Shown: in pieces, positions 27,570 to 38,903 of the stretch
Layout of the letters: every line of letters starts with the position of its first letter
How positions within the stretch are numbered: position 1 is the first letter of the stretch
DNA from: Nereocystis luetkeana
Lineage: Eukaryota; Sar; Phaeophyceae; Laminariales; Laminariaceae
Direction: 5' to 3'
NCBI GenBank assembly: GCA_031213475.1
Contig: JARUPZ010000020.1
Location: 3,559,813 to 3,623,812, forward strand
Length of the DNA: 64,000 nucleotides
Notes under the pieces: model-generated
What the model saw: only the letters and a program-made list of their open reading frames with translations
Databases searched by the model: none
Told to the model about the DNA's origin: nothing
Made by a program: the position numbers and the translations under genes

Positions 27570-30020
27570 CATAAAAAAATGATTAGCGGAAAGCGCGAGA
27601 GCGAGAGTTAGCCACTTTCGATGAAAGTCGACGAGCAGTGGGAATGCTGAACCCTATGCGCGACAAGAAATAAAGGCACGTGCCGGGGGGGAAGAAGGGT
27701 AGACACCTGTGACCACGGCTTGTCCAGAAGCTCGTTGAGGGTAAAGCCTCCTACGAGTTAGGCTGGAAAGTAAAAGTGATGATTAAAAAAAATAACATGA
27801 AAAATTGTCTGCACATGAGTAAGGAGGTTAGAGCATAGTACTGGGGCAGGGTACTATTCCGGAGTCTCTACAGTGTGGTGAAGAAATTATAGTACACAGA
27901 AAACTTGTTCTTGCTCAACGATATTTTTTCAGCGCAAATTTTGGTGGATTTGTTTTTCTTCGGGTTTTTTGCTTCTGTCATACTGGTATACTTGATTGAG
28001 GTAACCGTAGAATAACTGACTATAAATAGCAGTTGTTGCAGGGAAAATACGATTGACGCCGAAACCAACAATCAATAAACCGAATTGCAATCGGCCTGAA
28101 TGAATTTCGAGTTAAATCGAACGAGGGAAGTTAGCCAAAGTGAGAGACCCAATCCCCCCCTCCCGACTCCCGACTGGTGAGCGGGGAGGGGGTGCAGCTG
28201 GTAAAAGACCATCTATCTGAACCAACCGAAAAAATATAAATCGCAACAGTTTTGCGATTTCGATGTGGACTAAATCGTACGATTGAATCGAACGAATCGG
28301 CCGCGATTCACAGAGAAGAGAGCCAGTCCTAAAACATTTTACCAGGGATGCACAGTAGTACGTTATTACCGCAGAGATAGAGAGTGAGAACGTGCTATTA
28401 ATACCTCAAAAAGACAAATTGTGAGAACCGCTCCCAAAAACCGCGGCCTCGAAACCTTAGGGCTTTTCTTTTTCAAGCAGGGGATTGATATCTAACATCC
28501 CCGTCTGCGGGAAAAATGGGCAATTTCGGGCCCTAGGGAGTGTTACATAACCCCGAATTCAAGAAACGCTGAAAAAACACGCGAATTTGGTAATCACGCG
28601 CAAAAATCGGGGCCGGAAACGACGTACGAATCTGCACGTGGGTATAGACATAATTGAGGTGGTACTACAACTAATAAAATGTAGCGTTAGCAACGATGGC
28701 ACAGCCTCCAAGAAAAACACTCTTCGAGCAGATGGTTGCACAAAAGTATCACGCCGGGTTTTGGCACAGACAAAGACTACACCCAGTTAAAAAATTACCA
28801 CCCCGTTCAGCCAAGAAGATAGTTTCCCGCCGAAAATTACCACCACCCCCTCCTATCCAGCAAGTGCGTTCCGCCGATATCACACCTTACCCCCAAAAAT
28901 AAATGTTTCCAAGTTGGAATTTTCTGTCCATTCCCACCGAGAAAATACATCCTGCTTGAATTTGCAATCCTATCCCGTAAATATCCCTTTCCCGCCGTCT
29001 AAACCCGTCAAGATAGTGACCTATCACCACACCATCAGGCCAAGACATTTTCCCGTCACAGGTCGCCATACGGTACAGGACACCCAACAAGAAGCAGAAA
29101 TTCTTACTCTGGCTGGGTTACATATTCGAAAGAGGGTGCTGACCACACTAACTTCAGCATCACGGCTCCCGGGTTTATCCTTTTGTTGTAAATCTCAGCC
29201 TGGGTTTATTATTACCTCGTGTCTTATGAGGCGTCCTGTACTGCAACGTTTTTGTTTTGTAGATTGTGACCCCTCACCCCCCCCGCCGTCCAGATATTCT
29301 GACCCGCGATCTGTCCTCTTATTTTCTTTCCGAGAAAAAAAAAACACGACGTGAAACACGGCCCTTCCCGGAAAAATCCACGTTTTTGCTGCCCCCTCTC
29401 CCGTCGAAACAAACATCTATTTTTTCATCCCTTCTCGTCAAGGCCCCATTCCCTTTTCCCATTCCTTGCCTCTGAAAACAAATATCCCGCCCCATCCCGA
29501 CAAGGAAATATTTCCTACCGGATATTCCCATCCCTTCCCGCCAAGGCAAGAAAGCGGTTCCTCCTGGATATTACCATCCCTTCCCCACAATAAAATATTC
29601 CCCCATCATATTTTCCTGCCCCTTCTCACCGGGAGCAGTTCTATCCCAGCTTCAAGTAAAACAGTATTATCTCAAAAGCACAAAATTACGAATCTACCAC
29701 TCTATCCTATCCCGCCCTACACATAATTCTCCCCGGCCAACGACAAAAAATACGTCCCATCCCTTCCTTTCACGGGCGGAGCCTTGCAAAATTACAAAAC
29801 AGACGTGGAATGAGCATCGCTCCAGAGGCTCTCCTTTAGGAGAGGTGCACAACTATGCAGAATCAGCGCGCGCACCACGGCTTTTGATTCGGACTTGCAT
29901 GGCGATGGAAGGCAGTGTTCTATTAATAGTGCCAACACCATGCATACTCCGCACTCGATAGCGCAACAATTTACTGGTATAAGCTATGCGCGCGCAGGGC
30001 AAACGGAAATCCGTCCACGC
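27570..30020. other. Gene-poor interval
   Basis: No gene supported. It includes a 204-bp open frame at 28699-28902 with a basic, Pro-rich product I do not recognise, and at 28.77-29.76 kb a pyrimidine-rich tract in which CCATCCCTTCCCG-like words recur. Confidence 0.4.
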
Positions 30021-30024
30021 AAAC

Positions 30025-30146
30025 TATTGCGGGGGGCCGTAATTAATGGGACCTGAGGTATAGATAAAAACCTACCTGCCATATATTTAACCATTTCTAC
30101 TATTAATAACAATATTTGGTCCTAACAGCTATTATCCCCCGTAATA
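30025..30146. mobile_element. R2 foldback element, copy 4
   Basis: Starts TATTGCGGGGGGCCGTAATT and ends ATTATCCCCCGTAATA. The right arm is more diverged than in other copies and contains an extra TATTAATAA. Confidence 0.72.
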
Positions 30147-31042
30147 CATTTCCCCCCCGAGATTCGATGCCGGCTCTTTGCATATATAGCAGGTACACCA
30201 TACCCTATAGCATGCCGGTGCGAAATCATGCTTCCACCGCCCCATCCCGCGGAAGCAGCAGCGGCCGTGCACAAACATCCACAATATGATCCCGCGGGCC
30301 GCCACCAAAAACCTGAGGCTCGGTTTGCGGTCACACAATCTGTATACGTATACGGTTTCGGTGCCCATCTCTGGTCACCGAGGCACCGTGCGAAACCGCC
30401 ACACGTCTCTTCTACTATTAATAAAACAAATAAGTCCCTCATGCCAATAGCGCAAGATCCATCGTCCCTCCTTTTCGTCGCAGAGCCAAGGATGCAGCAG
30501 TAGCAACAGAGGCAACAGCAGCAGCAAATCCCTCGAGATCAACGAAGCTCTCGCCTGTCAAGCGTAGGTTACATAGCTAATCCTTCGCGCACGGGAAGGG
30601 GCAGGCCGTTGTTGACATCCCTGAGGAGTCGGCAAAGGAGCAAGCCGGCGACAATAGAAGCAGCCGCGCAGAGCTGCAATGCGAGCACTACAACAGAACC
30701 GACATTTCAGCAAGAAACCGGGAGAACGGTCCAGACTAGATTTTAGATAGAATTTGATAAAGGGTGCGTTCCACACTTACTTCAGTATAAACGCTCAAAA
30801 AAATTATAATTTCCCCATAAACCTACATTAAAAAAATACTTCGGGCTGAGTTTGTTTTCCTAATCAGGGGGTCGGTGGCGTGCTGTTGCTGGTACTGGAA
30901 CAGTCGGTTCGCCCACTACTAAGGTGTACGCTACGTCCCCCACAGGAACAGCAGTCACACATGCGTTGACCCTTTTGACTACTGCAAAAAAATACCCCCC
31001 ACTAGCCTCAAGTGCTTTGGTCCCAAGTACGTGCGCGCGCAG

Positions 31043-31158
31043 TTCAACCCTTCCAGGGCAAAAAACTGCAGCCAGTCCCGTTTGGGGGACAAACCACTCA
31101 AGTTCCAAGTAACTTCGTCCCCAAAACGGGACTGCGGTCCTAAATAAAACGGTTTGAA
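31043..31158. mobile_element. R1 miniature inverted-repeat element, copy 4
   Basis: Contains AGTCCCGTTTGGGGGACAAA and CGTCCCCAAAACGGGACTGC as arms, with degraded ends TTCAACCCTTCC and GGTTTGAACGGGG. Confidence 0.72.
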
Positions 31159-31237
31159 CGGGGTTTGATAACCCTCTTTTGGGACGGACTGCAGAGGGGG
31201 AAAATTGACGGCACAAACTGACAACCACAGGGAAGGC

Positions 31238-31432
31238 CACTTCGTGATTGGGGGAATGATACAAAACGGTCGTCCGTGATTGGGTTATGATACAAAATGG
31301 TCGTCCGAGATCGGGGGGATGATACAAATGGTCATCCGTGATTGGGTGAAGAATACAAAATTGTCGTCCGTGATTGGGGGATGATACAAATGGTCGTCGG
31401 TGATTGGGGGATGATTCAATATGGTGTCTGAG
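31238..31432. repeat. Minisatellite of about 36-bp units
   Basis: About five to six units with GTGATTGGGGGATGATACAA and ATGGTCGTCCG, varying by small indels. Confidence 0.82.
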
Positions 31433-31616
31433 ATACAAAGCAATGAGTCTCACGGCACGGGCGCAACATGTGGCCTTGCCCGTGCTGCCGGGCGCTCACG
31501 CTGCTCAAAAACGGTTAACAAGGGCCGTTTCTTTTATCGAACAATTATTTTCCAGAATTTTCTCCCTTCCCCCCCCCCTCAAAAAAAAAAGGAAAAACAG
31601 GAAACGCTTTCAGAGA

Positions 31617-31674
31617 TTGCAACTCTCAAGAGAGATGGGCAAAATGCAACTCTCAAGAGAGATGGGCAAAATTT
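31617..31674. repeat. 28-bp tandem duplication
   Basis: TGCAACTCTCAAGAGAGATG followed by GGCAAAA occurs twice in a row. Confidence 0.85.
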
Positions 31675-31679
31675 TGGAA

Positions 31680-34075
31680 AAAAAGTTTGGGAAATCTAGA
31701 AAATTGGTATAAAAAGTCCTTCGATCAGGATGGCCCCAACACCACAGTTATCATGGTGGGTGTCTCGAGGTCTCCGAGGGATAAAACGACCCAAGTGCAC
31801 GGTACGTGCAGTCTGAGTCACGTGTCTAGCGTCAGCCCGCAGGAGTATGACAAGTATCATGCCGCGAGCGCGCTTGTAACGACTCCTTGCAGTGTCGTAG
31901 CTCGGACAATACGTTGCCATCCCTCAGCCAGGCAGCTCGGGACTGCGCCGGTTGGACAAGATGCATTGACAATAATAGCCGTCTTGCTTCGTTGCCTTTC
32001 CACTCTGTATGAGACTTCGGAGGGGGGAAGCAAAACGGAAGAATGTCGAATACAAGCATCGGCCAGGCGAGGCATACCCGGGCAGCTACGAGTGCTCGCA
32101 TAGGGTGAGAGATGGTCTGCTCAGTATCCGAACGCACAGCAAGACATGCGAGGCGCATTCAGTCACTACCTCTACAACAGTGGTGCTGCACGCTCACAGC
32201 AGGCGCTTGATACAACTACATTTACTTATGGTTGTATCTTGTCGCTCCATTTGGTCCCAGAAGGGTTCGCATATGTTACTGCGATGATACTACCGTAGCA
32301 GCTGCGGCAAAGCGCGGTTTACCCTCACAGGAGTTTTTCGCGCGAAAGACGTGCTTGTTTTTAGGCTATGGGTTCGTAAAATTCGATGCCTTTTTCGTCA
32401 TGAACCGGTCGTTCTAGTGCGGTGAAGGAGTCGCAAATAAGGCTCATTCTTATCGGAGAGCGTTTTTTCCAAAATTTCCAAAGTTTGAAAATAATTGGAC
32501 ATATGTATCGATATACGGAGGCATTCTGTCACTATTCGTGAAATGCTCCAAGAGGAAAAATATCAAGTTCGTTAACATTCCAATATTTGGAAAAAAAAAA
32601 CAGGAAAATATGGAAGATTGAAAAATTGCGCGAAAAAAATGTCGAAAAATTGGGAAAAAGCTCTCCGATAAGAATGACCCTAAGTACAGCTCGGCGCCAC
32701 TTGTCATGATCAAGGTCGGGATACTTCGTATCCCCAGACAGGTTATTCTATCGTGCAGGTACTCGTCGGTACTCACTTGTGTCGTTTGCTTAGAGATAAA
32801 AGAAGACCAGCCTTGTTCCTTTCGTGCACGGGATGAAAACTGAGAGCAACGCTCGCTCCTCGCTGGGAAACCCTTTGATTTTCCATCCAAGATACGCCTC
32901 CCAAGTACTACAACTACGATCCCAATACCCGAACCCAGGTAATCCCCGGGCTTTCAGCCTCATTCAAAGCAGTACCATAGAGGGAAAAAATGGGGTCACT
33001 TCGGATTTGGATTCGCAGGCAGGCTGATGCTTTCTTCACACCCCGTCAACATGCACAGAGCTTGGCAACGAGCTTTGTGGCGCTATTTTGTTTTTGAGCC
33101 GCCAATCACCCTGCTCACACGTGGCACCCTCCTCCTACGCCGATCGGACCCCACCCGGCCCCGAGCTCCCCAAACTGACCCTGGGTACAGATTGCCGCCG
33201 GCGGGGCGGAGAGCGAAGCGACTACGGTCGCCGGGTCGCCAACAACAAAAACAAAAACGAGGATCGGTCGCTGCCACAAAATAGGGACATGCACGATAGA
33301 AATTTTCCCGGCGGATCGGCCGCAGGCACTGAAAATCACAAACTGGGGTCGCCGAAGGCGTGCTTCCCGGGTTTCTAGGTTATGATACGCTTGTTTGGAC
33401 TGTGGTTCTACAAAAATTATAGCCGCACGTTGCACCCTACTCGAGCTGAGAAGATGAGAGTCCGAAGAATCCCGAATATTAGAAAAAAAAACAAAAAAAA
33501 AACAGGAGATGGGTTCAAAAAGAAACGGGCAGCACTTTTTCGGACCCATCACGTGTTCGTAGCGACATTTATTGCCTAGCTGGAACAATTCGTTCAGCGT
33601 GCGGTAGGCGACTCAGCGCTAGTCTCGAAAAGGGTCAGCTCCATGGGTTGAAAATGAAAACGCGAAAAACACCAGGGACGGTAGAATAGTTACAGCCCGT
33701 AACGAATTCGGCCGTACGTACAAAGAGTACCTGGGGGGGGGTTTTGCCGTAAAACACGTATCCCCTATCCCCGGTATGCAAACGCCTTCATATGAAGATG
33801 TAAACCCTTGCATAGAGACCAGGAGTATGACACCAGCAGCAGCACCCATAGCACACAACGAGAAGTAGTATGGCCGAAGGTGGCTCCTCCGGAGTCTCGC
33901 GGGGTCGGCTTCACAGCCTGTCACTCTGACAGCCAAATGACACGTACAGCAGCTAGCGTGGAGTGTGGGAGCACGAAGTCCACTGCAGTAATGGCGGGAG
34001 GGTATTGAAGTGGATCAATCTAATCAATGCACATTTGTCGTGCAGGCAATAAGGCAAATGCAATACAGCACTATT
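31680..34075. other. Gene-poor interval with one R6 element
   Basis: Short ORFs occur on both strands but none resembles a protein I know, and none shows consistent splice borders. The R6 element at 32.44-32.68 kb is the only structure I can define. Confidence 0.4.
32439..32682 (+). mobile_element. R6 inverted-repeat element, copy a
   Basis: Ends GGCTCATTCTTATCGGAGAG and CTCTCCGATAAGAATGACCC form a terminal inverted repeat. Interior A/T-rich, with AAAATTTCCAAAGTTTG near the left end. The same element occurs in opposite orientation at 40.63-40.87 kb. Confidence 0.82.
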
Positions 34076-34077
34076 CA

Positions 34078-34208
34078 TAATACGGGGGACCATATTAAAT
34101 AGGACCAAATATTGTTAGTAAAAATACTGTACCAGTAGGTAAACAGATAGGTTTTCAAAAACCTACCTGGTATCTTTTTGTGTCTAATTTACTTTGGTGC
34201 CCCGTAAC
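34078..34208. mobile_element. R2 foldback element, copy 5
   Basis: Starts AATACGGGGGACCATATTAA and ends TACTTTGGTGCCCCGTAAC. The centre is longer than in other copies and contains TACCTGGTA. Confidence 0.7.
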
Positions 34209-34249
34209 AACTGCATCGGAAAAAAATGGGGTAATGCTCTTTGCGACAC

Positions 34250-35065
34250 CGTTGTTGTAATTTCTTATTAGCGAAACCGCGCCACGTTCGCGGCACATAC
34301 CTCAGATTGGCTCCGCACCGCCAGGGATGTGTTGGCATGATGCAAGGCCATCATTGAAGCTGTCGCATGGCCGAGACCGGCCAGGACTCCAAGAGATATC
34401 TGGCATTCTGATGCACCCCCGGAACTTTCAGATCGTTGTCGCAAATAAACCTTATTTGCGACACCGAGACGTGGTTGCCGCATACGCTCCAGATCGGTAA
34501 AGCACTACCAGAAGAGTCTCGGCATGGTGTAGGGCTAGGGCTACCATTGAAGCCATCTTGTAGCCAAAACGGACCAGTACCCGAGGAGATATGGGGTATC
34601 CTGGTATGCCCGCAGAATCTTCTGGCTGGTGTCGCAAATAAGCCTCTTGTGCGAGACGCGTGTCGCAAAATACCGTAATTGCGACACCGTGCCGTGGTTG
34701 CCGCACACGCTCCGTCTTATTTGCGAGACGCGTGTCACAAAATACCGTATTTGCGACACCGCGCCGTGGTTGCCGCACACGCTCCGGATCGGCGACGCAC
34801 TGCCGGTAGATGCTCAGCATGGTGTACAGCTAGAGCTACCATTGAAGCTATCGAGTAGCCAAAACGGGCCATTACTCGAGGACATACAGCGTATCCTCGT
34901 ACACCCGCGGAATGTTCTGGCTGGTGTCGTTAATAATACCTGGTAAGCCTTTATTTTCGACACGCGTGTATCCAGAACGGGCCAGTACTCAAGGAGATGC
35001 TGTATCTGGTATCCTGGTGATCCTGGTGCACTGCCAGAATATTGAGACTGGTGTCGTAAAGCCGC
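34250..35065 (+). repeat. R4 direct array, about four units bounded by TGTCGCAAATAA
   Basis: Units of about 200 to 290 bp share CGTGGTTGCCGCACACGCTC, CATTGAAGC, AAAACGG(A/G)CCAGTACTCGAG-like and CTGGTGTCGCAAATAA steps. Junctions show the palindrome-like TTGCGACA/TGTCGCAA. Two further units lie inverted at 36.8-37.2 kb. Confidence 0.8.
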
Positions 35066-35352
35066 ATTCGACGACATCGCACGATGATCGTCGCGCGCCC
35101 CCCGTTTAGACCAGGACTACCACGGTTTGTTGCTAATAGCATGAGCTCGGACTGCCACTGTACAGCATGTTTCCACGAGTACATCGCTCTTAGCCTCGGT
35201 CACCTCGAATCAGTGGATTTGAAATTAACTTGCACATCGCCGCGCCGTGTTCTAAGTCGTACGTACTATTATAATTGAGAGTGCTGGTATCGTTCAAAGC
35301 GTCGGGTACTCTGTTTACGCGTCAACCAACATGGGCACAAATAACGGGCACA

Positions 35353-35510
35353 TAAGGGTAGTTATTAACGAGGAGTCTTTTTCAGTTTTTTTCAGTGTTT
35401 TCCCGAAAATTCGGTATTTTCCTATATATAGGAAAAAACCATGAAATACCGAATTTCGGGAAAATGACGAAAAAAAACTAAAAACAGCCCTCGTTAAGAT
35501 CGACCCTAAG
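35353..35510. mobile_element. R3 inverted-repeat element, complete copy
   Basis: Left end TAAGGGTAGTTATTAACGAG and right end CTCGTTAAGATCGACCCTAA are inverted repeats, and the interior continues as a hairpin (TTTTCCCGAAAATTCGGTAT against ATACCGAATTTCGGGAAAAT). About 158 bp, noncoding. Confidence 0.83.
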
Positions 35511-35603
35511 TAATGTTGTGCATGCTGCGCTCTGTATCCGTTTTTTGTATTAATACTAGTCTGTGGATGCGTAATAGGTGGGTATATGTCATCTACAGTA
35601 TCA

Positions 35604-35713
35604 TATTACGGGGGAACATAGTTAATAGGACCAAATATTGCTAGTAAAAATGGTTAAATATATAGGATTCTAAGTATAGCATAGGTCCTATTAACTATGG
35701 TCCCCCGTAATAG
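35604..35713. mobile_element. R2 foldback element, copy 6
   Basis: Starts TATTACGGGGGAACATAGTT and ends TATGGTCCCCCGTAATA, with AATAGGACC/GGTCCTATT arms. One of the best preserved copies. Confidence 0.85.
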
Positions 35714-36072
35714 TACCACGGTGAAAGCGGCGTTTGTTTCGTGCACCCATCATCACCCACCAATATGGTTGTTTAAATGCCCTTGAACAGTCGTGTAAAA
35801 GCGCCTATCTATCGCTCAGGCGTTTACCAACGACTCGTATCGTTCTGGCACACAGAACTGAGCAAACTTTCGAAACGCCGTGCACAGTTTCTGTCGGAAC
35901 AGTTAAGGCAACGAACACACCCCATACATGCACAGAGGGCGGCCATGCTACAGCTTGCCTAGTAGTTACGACGTCATGTTCGTTGTACGCGTTCTTTCCG
36001 ACACATTATCCTGCTTCTTGTTGCACCAACAGCAGTCCACAGTATCCGCACTGCAGTATTGACATATTATAC

Positions 36073-36182
36073 TATTACGGGGGACCATAGTTGATAGGAT
36101 CAAATATTGTTAGTACAAATAGGTAAGTACATAGGTTTTTATGTATACCATAGGTCCTATTAACTATGGCCCCCCGTAATAG
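36073..36182. mobile_element. R2 foldback element, copy 7
   Basis: Starts TATTACGGGGGACCATAGTT and ends TATGGCCCCCCGTAATA. It is only about 360 bp from copy 6, in the spacer between the two R4 blocks. Confidence 0.85.
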
Positions 36183-36769
36183 TACCAGGTAGTCTATAAC
36201 TTAGGGCACAAGCGTAGCACGTCGTTTGTAAACAGATTCCCGATGTTTATTTTCAGCGGTGGTGCACCCATACAAAAGAAACCCATAGCGGACTGCATGA
36301 GTTCAATGCAAACGGCAGAGGGGTCAGCCGTCTCGTTCATGGTGACCAAGAAATCGGTATGTGTAACGCGTGTACAATGTCGTGGGGTTCGTAGGCTGCT
36401 TGGAAGGTGTCCTTCGGTACCCTGCAGTATTGTGTAGAGTTCCCGCCGTGCTGCTGTATGCTGTACACCTGTGGTGCTGGTTGGGGGTTTCCATCAGTTT
36501 GGGCAGAATGTTTGCGGAGGGAACCCCAAGCACTATGAAAGGTTCACAACTTCCCGCAACTCCATCAGATTGTGCGTACCGACCTGCCCCACTCAAAGCA
36601 TGCGGAGTCTCCTCGTTCTGCTACGCAGTCAATTCCGGATTGCTTTAGATGCCCTGGTCGGCGAGGCAGTCTGGTGGGTTTTGTATAGTTTTCGCGCTCC
36701 TAGCCTATCGTTTTTTTTGTGTCTACTCTGTCACAGCAGTAGAAAAGTCACGTTGAATATTCTGACCGT

Positions 36770-37180
36770 CTCACGAGAATACCGCATATCTCCTCGAGTA
36801 CTGCCCCGTTTCGAATAAACGATGGCTTCAATGGTAGCCCTAGCCCTACACCATGCTGAGACTCTTCTGGTAGTGCTTTGCCGATCTGGAGCGTGTGCGG
36901 CAACCACGTCGCGGTGTCGCAAATTAGGTTTATTTGCGACAACGATCTGAACGTTTTGCGGGTGCACCAGGATGCCAGATATCTCCTGGAGTCCTGGGCC
37001 GTTTCGGCCATGCGATAGCTTCAATGATAGCCCTGCGCCATGCCAACACATCCCTGGCGGTGCGAAGCCAATATGAGGTATGCGCCGCGAACGTGCGCTT
37101 ATTTTCGACACCGTGTCGCAAATAAGAAATTACGACACAGGTGTCGCAAATAGCATTACCCAAAACAATGTGATTTCGAC
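36770..37180 (-). repeat. R4 inverted block, about two units
   Basis: Read on the minus strand it gives GTGTCGCAAATAAG, CATTGAAGCTATCGCATGGC and CAAGATCGTT-like R4 steps, matching 34.25-34.56 kb. Its last units overlap the open frame that continues from the ankyrin gene. Confidence 0.78.
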
Positions 37181-38903
37181 ACCGCGACACCGCGACAAGG
37201 AACACAATGGAGTCGGAACCCCATACAACCCCGCTCTGGGATGGATACGATCCATCCCCTCCCGGGCATGATACTGATTCATCCCCTCTATTGCGGTCAT
37301 TACGCGAACGCAACTCCAAATAGTGCTGACATCGGTAGTTGCCCGTGTTTGTTACCGTACTGATTTTCAACCGTGTACTACGAGTATGAGGAGACATTGG
37401 TACCATCGTACTATCCATGAAAAACACCGCCCACCTGCCGAGGACATTAACGAAGACCTTTCGATCGTTCGTTGTCCGGAAGATCCGCAAACCCACGGGG
37501 AGCTTCGGCGCTGCTGGCAGAGACGAGGGGGCGGTTTTGGCATCGCCGCGATCATCGCCATCCGCTTCTTCTGCCGGCCACGCCCACGACCGAGCTCTGT
37601 ACGCTGGGATTTGTTCCAGCATCCGGCGGATGGCGACTTCCTTCCCTCTGTCCATCGTAAGCCTCCCGAGGCCGAGGTCTGCTCTGATGACTTCTCGAGG
37701 GGTGCGCCCGCGCAAGTCACGCGCTGCCTCGTTCGTCCCCGCGGCGAGGAGAACGTTCACCGAGCCGGGACAACATTGGCCAGCGCTATAGTGAAGCAGG
37801 CTCCTGCCATCGAGGTTGGCGTTGGCCCACACCGGCTGCGTCAGCTTTCCGCTCACCTTGAGCAGCATCCGAAGGATTCTCGGGCGGCGGTAGCAAACGG
37901 CCCTTTGCAGAGACATGGGCAACGCTGCAGTGCCCCCCACAGCCTCGAAGCCTTCGTTGAGGAGGATCCGCACCACACCCTCGTAGCCCTTCTCTGCGGC
38001 CGCCGCGAGCGGGCATTCGCTGCATCGCTCCATGCGACAGAAGCCGGAGCACCACATTTTCGAAGCCGTGTGAGCTCGCCACAGAGAGCGGCGTTTTGCC
38101 GCCGGCGGAGTAGCGGTTCAGTATGGAGGGTGCTTTGGCATACAGCATGTCGACGAGGTCGATATGACCTTTTTGGGTCACCAGGTGCAGAGGGTAGTAG
38201 CCATGAGATTCTGGCAAGGTCGGATCGGCGCCCGCGTCGAGTAGCAACCTCACCACTTTCATGCGGTAGCTCGGGCACGCGCAGGTCAACAGGAGTGCGG
38301 CGCAGCCTGTATTATCAGTGGCATTGGGATCGGCGTGGGCCTTCTTCAGCAGGGAGCGGACGATTTCGACGTGACCCCTCATGGCCGCCGTATGCAGCGG
38401 CCGCTCCCCGGGCATGATAGGGGTGCCCCAGCCTGGGCATGGGACCTCTTTATCAGGAGGCTTGGCGGGATCTGCCCCTCGCGCGATTAGAAAGTTGGCT
38501 ATCTTGACTTCATTCATAGCAGCGGCGCCCGCGATCGGAGTGCAGGGCACCCACGGAGCTCCATCCACGCTCGCTCCAGAAGCTAGCGCGGCCTCCACTC
38601 TCCTCATGTTTCCATCAAACACGCCCTCCAACAACGCTATGTGAATGTCCTGAGCAGCCAAGTATCAGAAGGGAGCAGGACCCACCGGCAAATTAGGCCG
38701 CAAAAAAATCGTGTCGAACTCTCGTTTCGGCGGTCCACAGGTTGTATGACGAGAACAGAACGAAGACGCAAAGCTAGGCGACACCAACAAACGGTGACGG
38801 CGACAAGATAGCGACAACAGCAACCACACGGCGTGTACAGTGTAGTGTGTGTAGCGAGCGCCAGGCGTGCAAACAAACTCACGCTCATCCCCGCCATGAA
38901 CAT
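36930..38903 (-). pseudogene. Ankyrin-repeat protein gene, two exons, one frameshift
   Basis: The coding exons are 38883-38903 (MFMAGMS, donor GTGAGT) and 38649 downward, which starts DIHIALLEGVFDGNMRRVEA after GCTCAG. Repeats follow: RPLHTAAMRGHVEIVRSLLK, KVVRLLLDAGADPTL, GYYPLHLVTQKGHIDLVDML and GKTPLSVASSHGFENVVLRL. Near 38025 one extra base shifts the frame; the protein then continues CPLAAAAEKGYEGVVRILLN and GRSLLHYSAGQCCPGSVNVL. After GKEVAIRRMLEQIPAYRARS the frame stays open to 36930, but the part below about 37400 enters R4 sequence and is probably not native. Ankyrin repeats bind other proteins; the partner is unknown. The frameshift may be a real lesion or a base error. Confidence 0.78.

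Noticed and set aside
31238-31432. CRISPR-like array
   Set aside because: The repeat is a directly adjoining minisatellite without unique spacers, in eukaryotic DNA.
38059-38417. Plus-strand frame antisense to the ankyrin gene (37323-38417)
   Set aside because: It is an Arg/Pro/Ser-rich shadow of G/C-rich coding sequence on the other strand, which carries clear ankyrin repeats.
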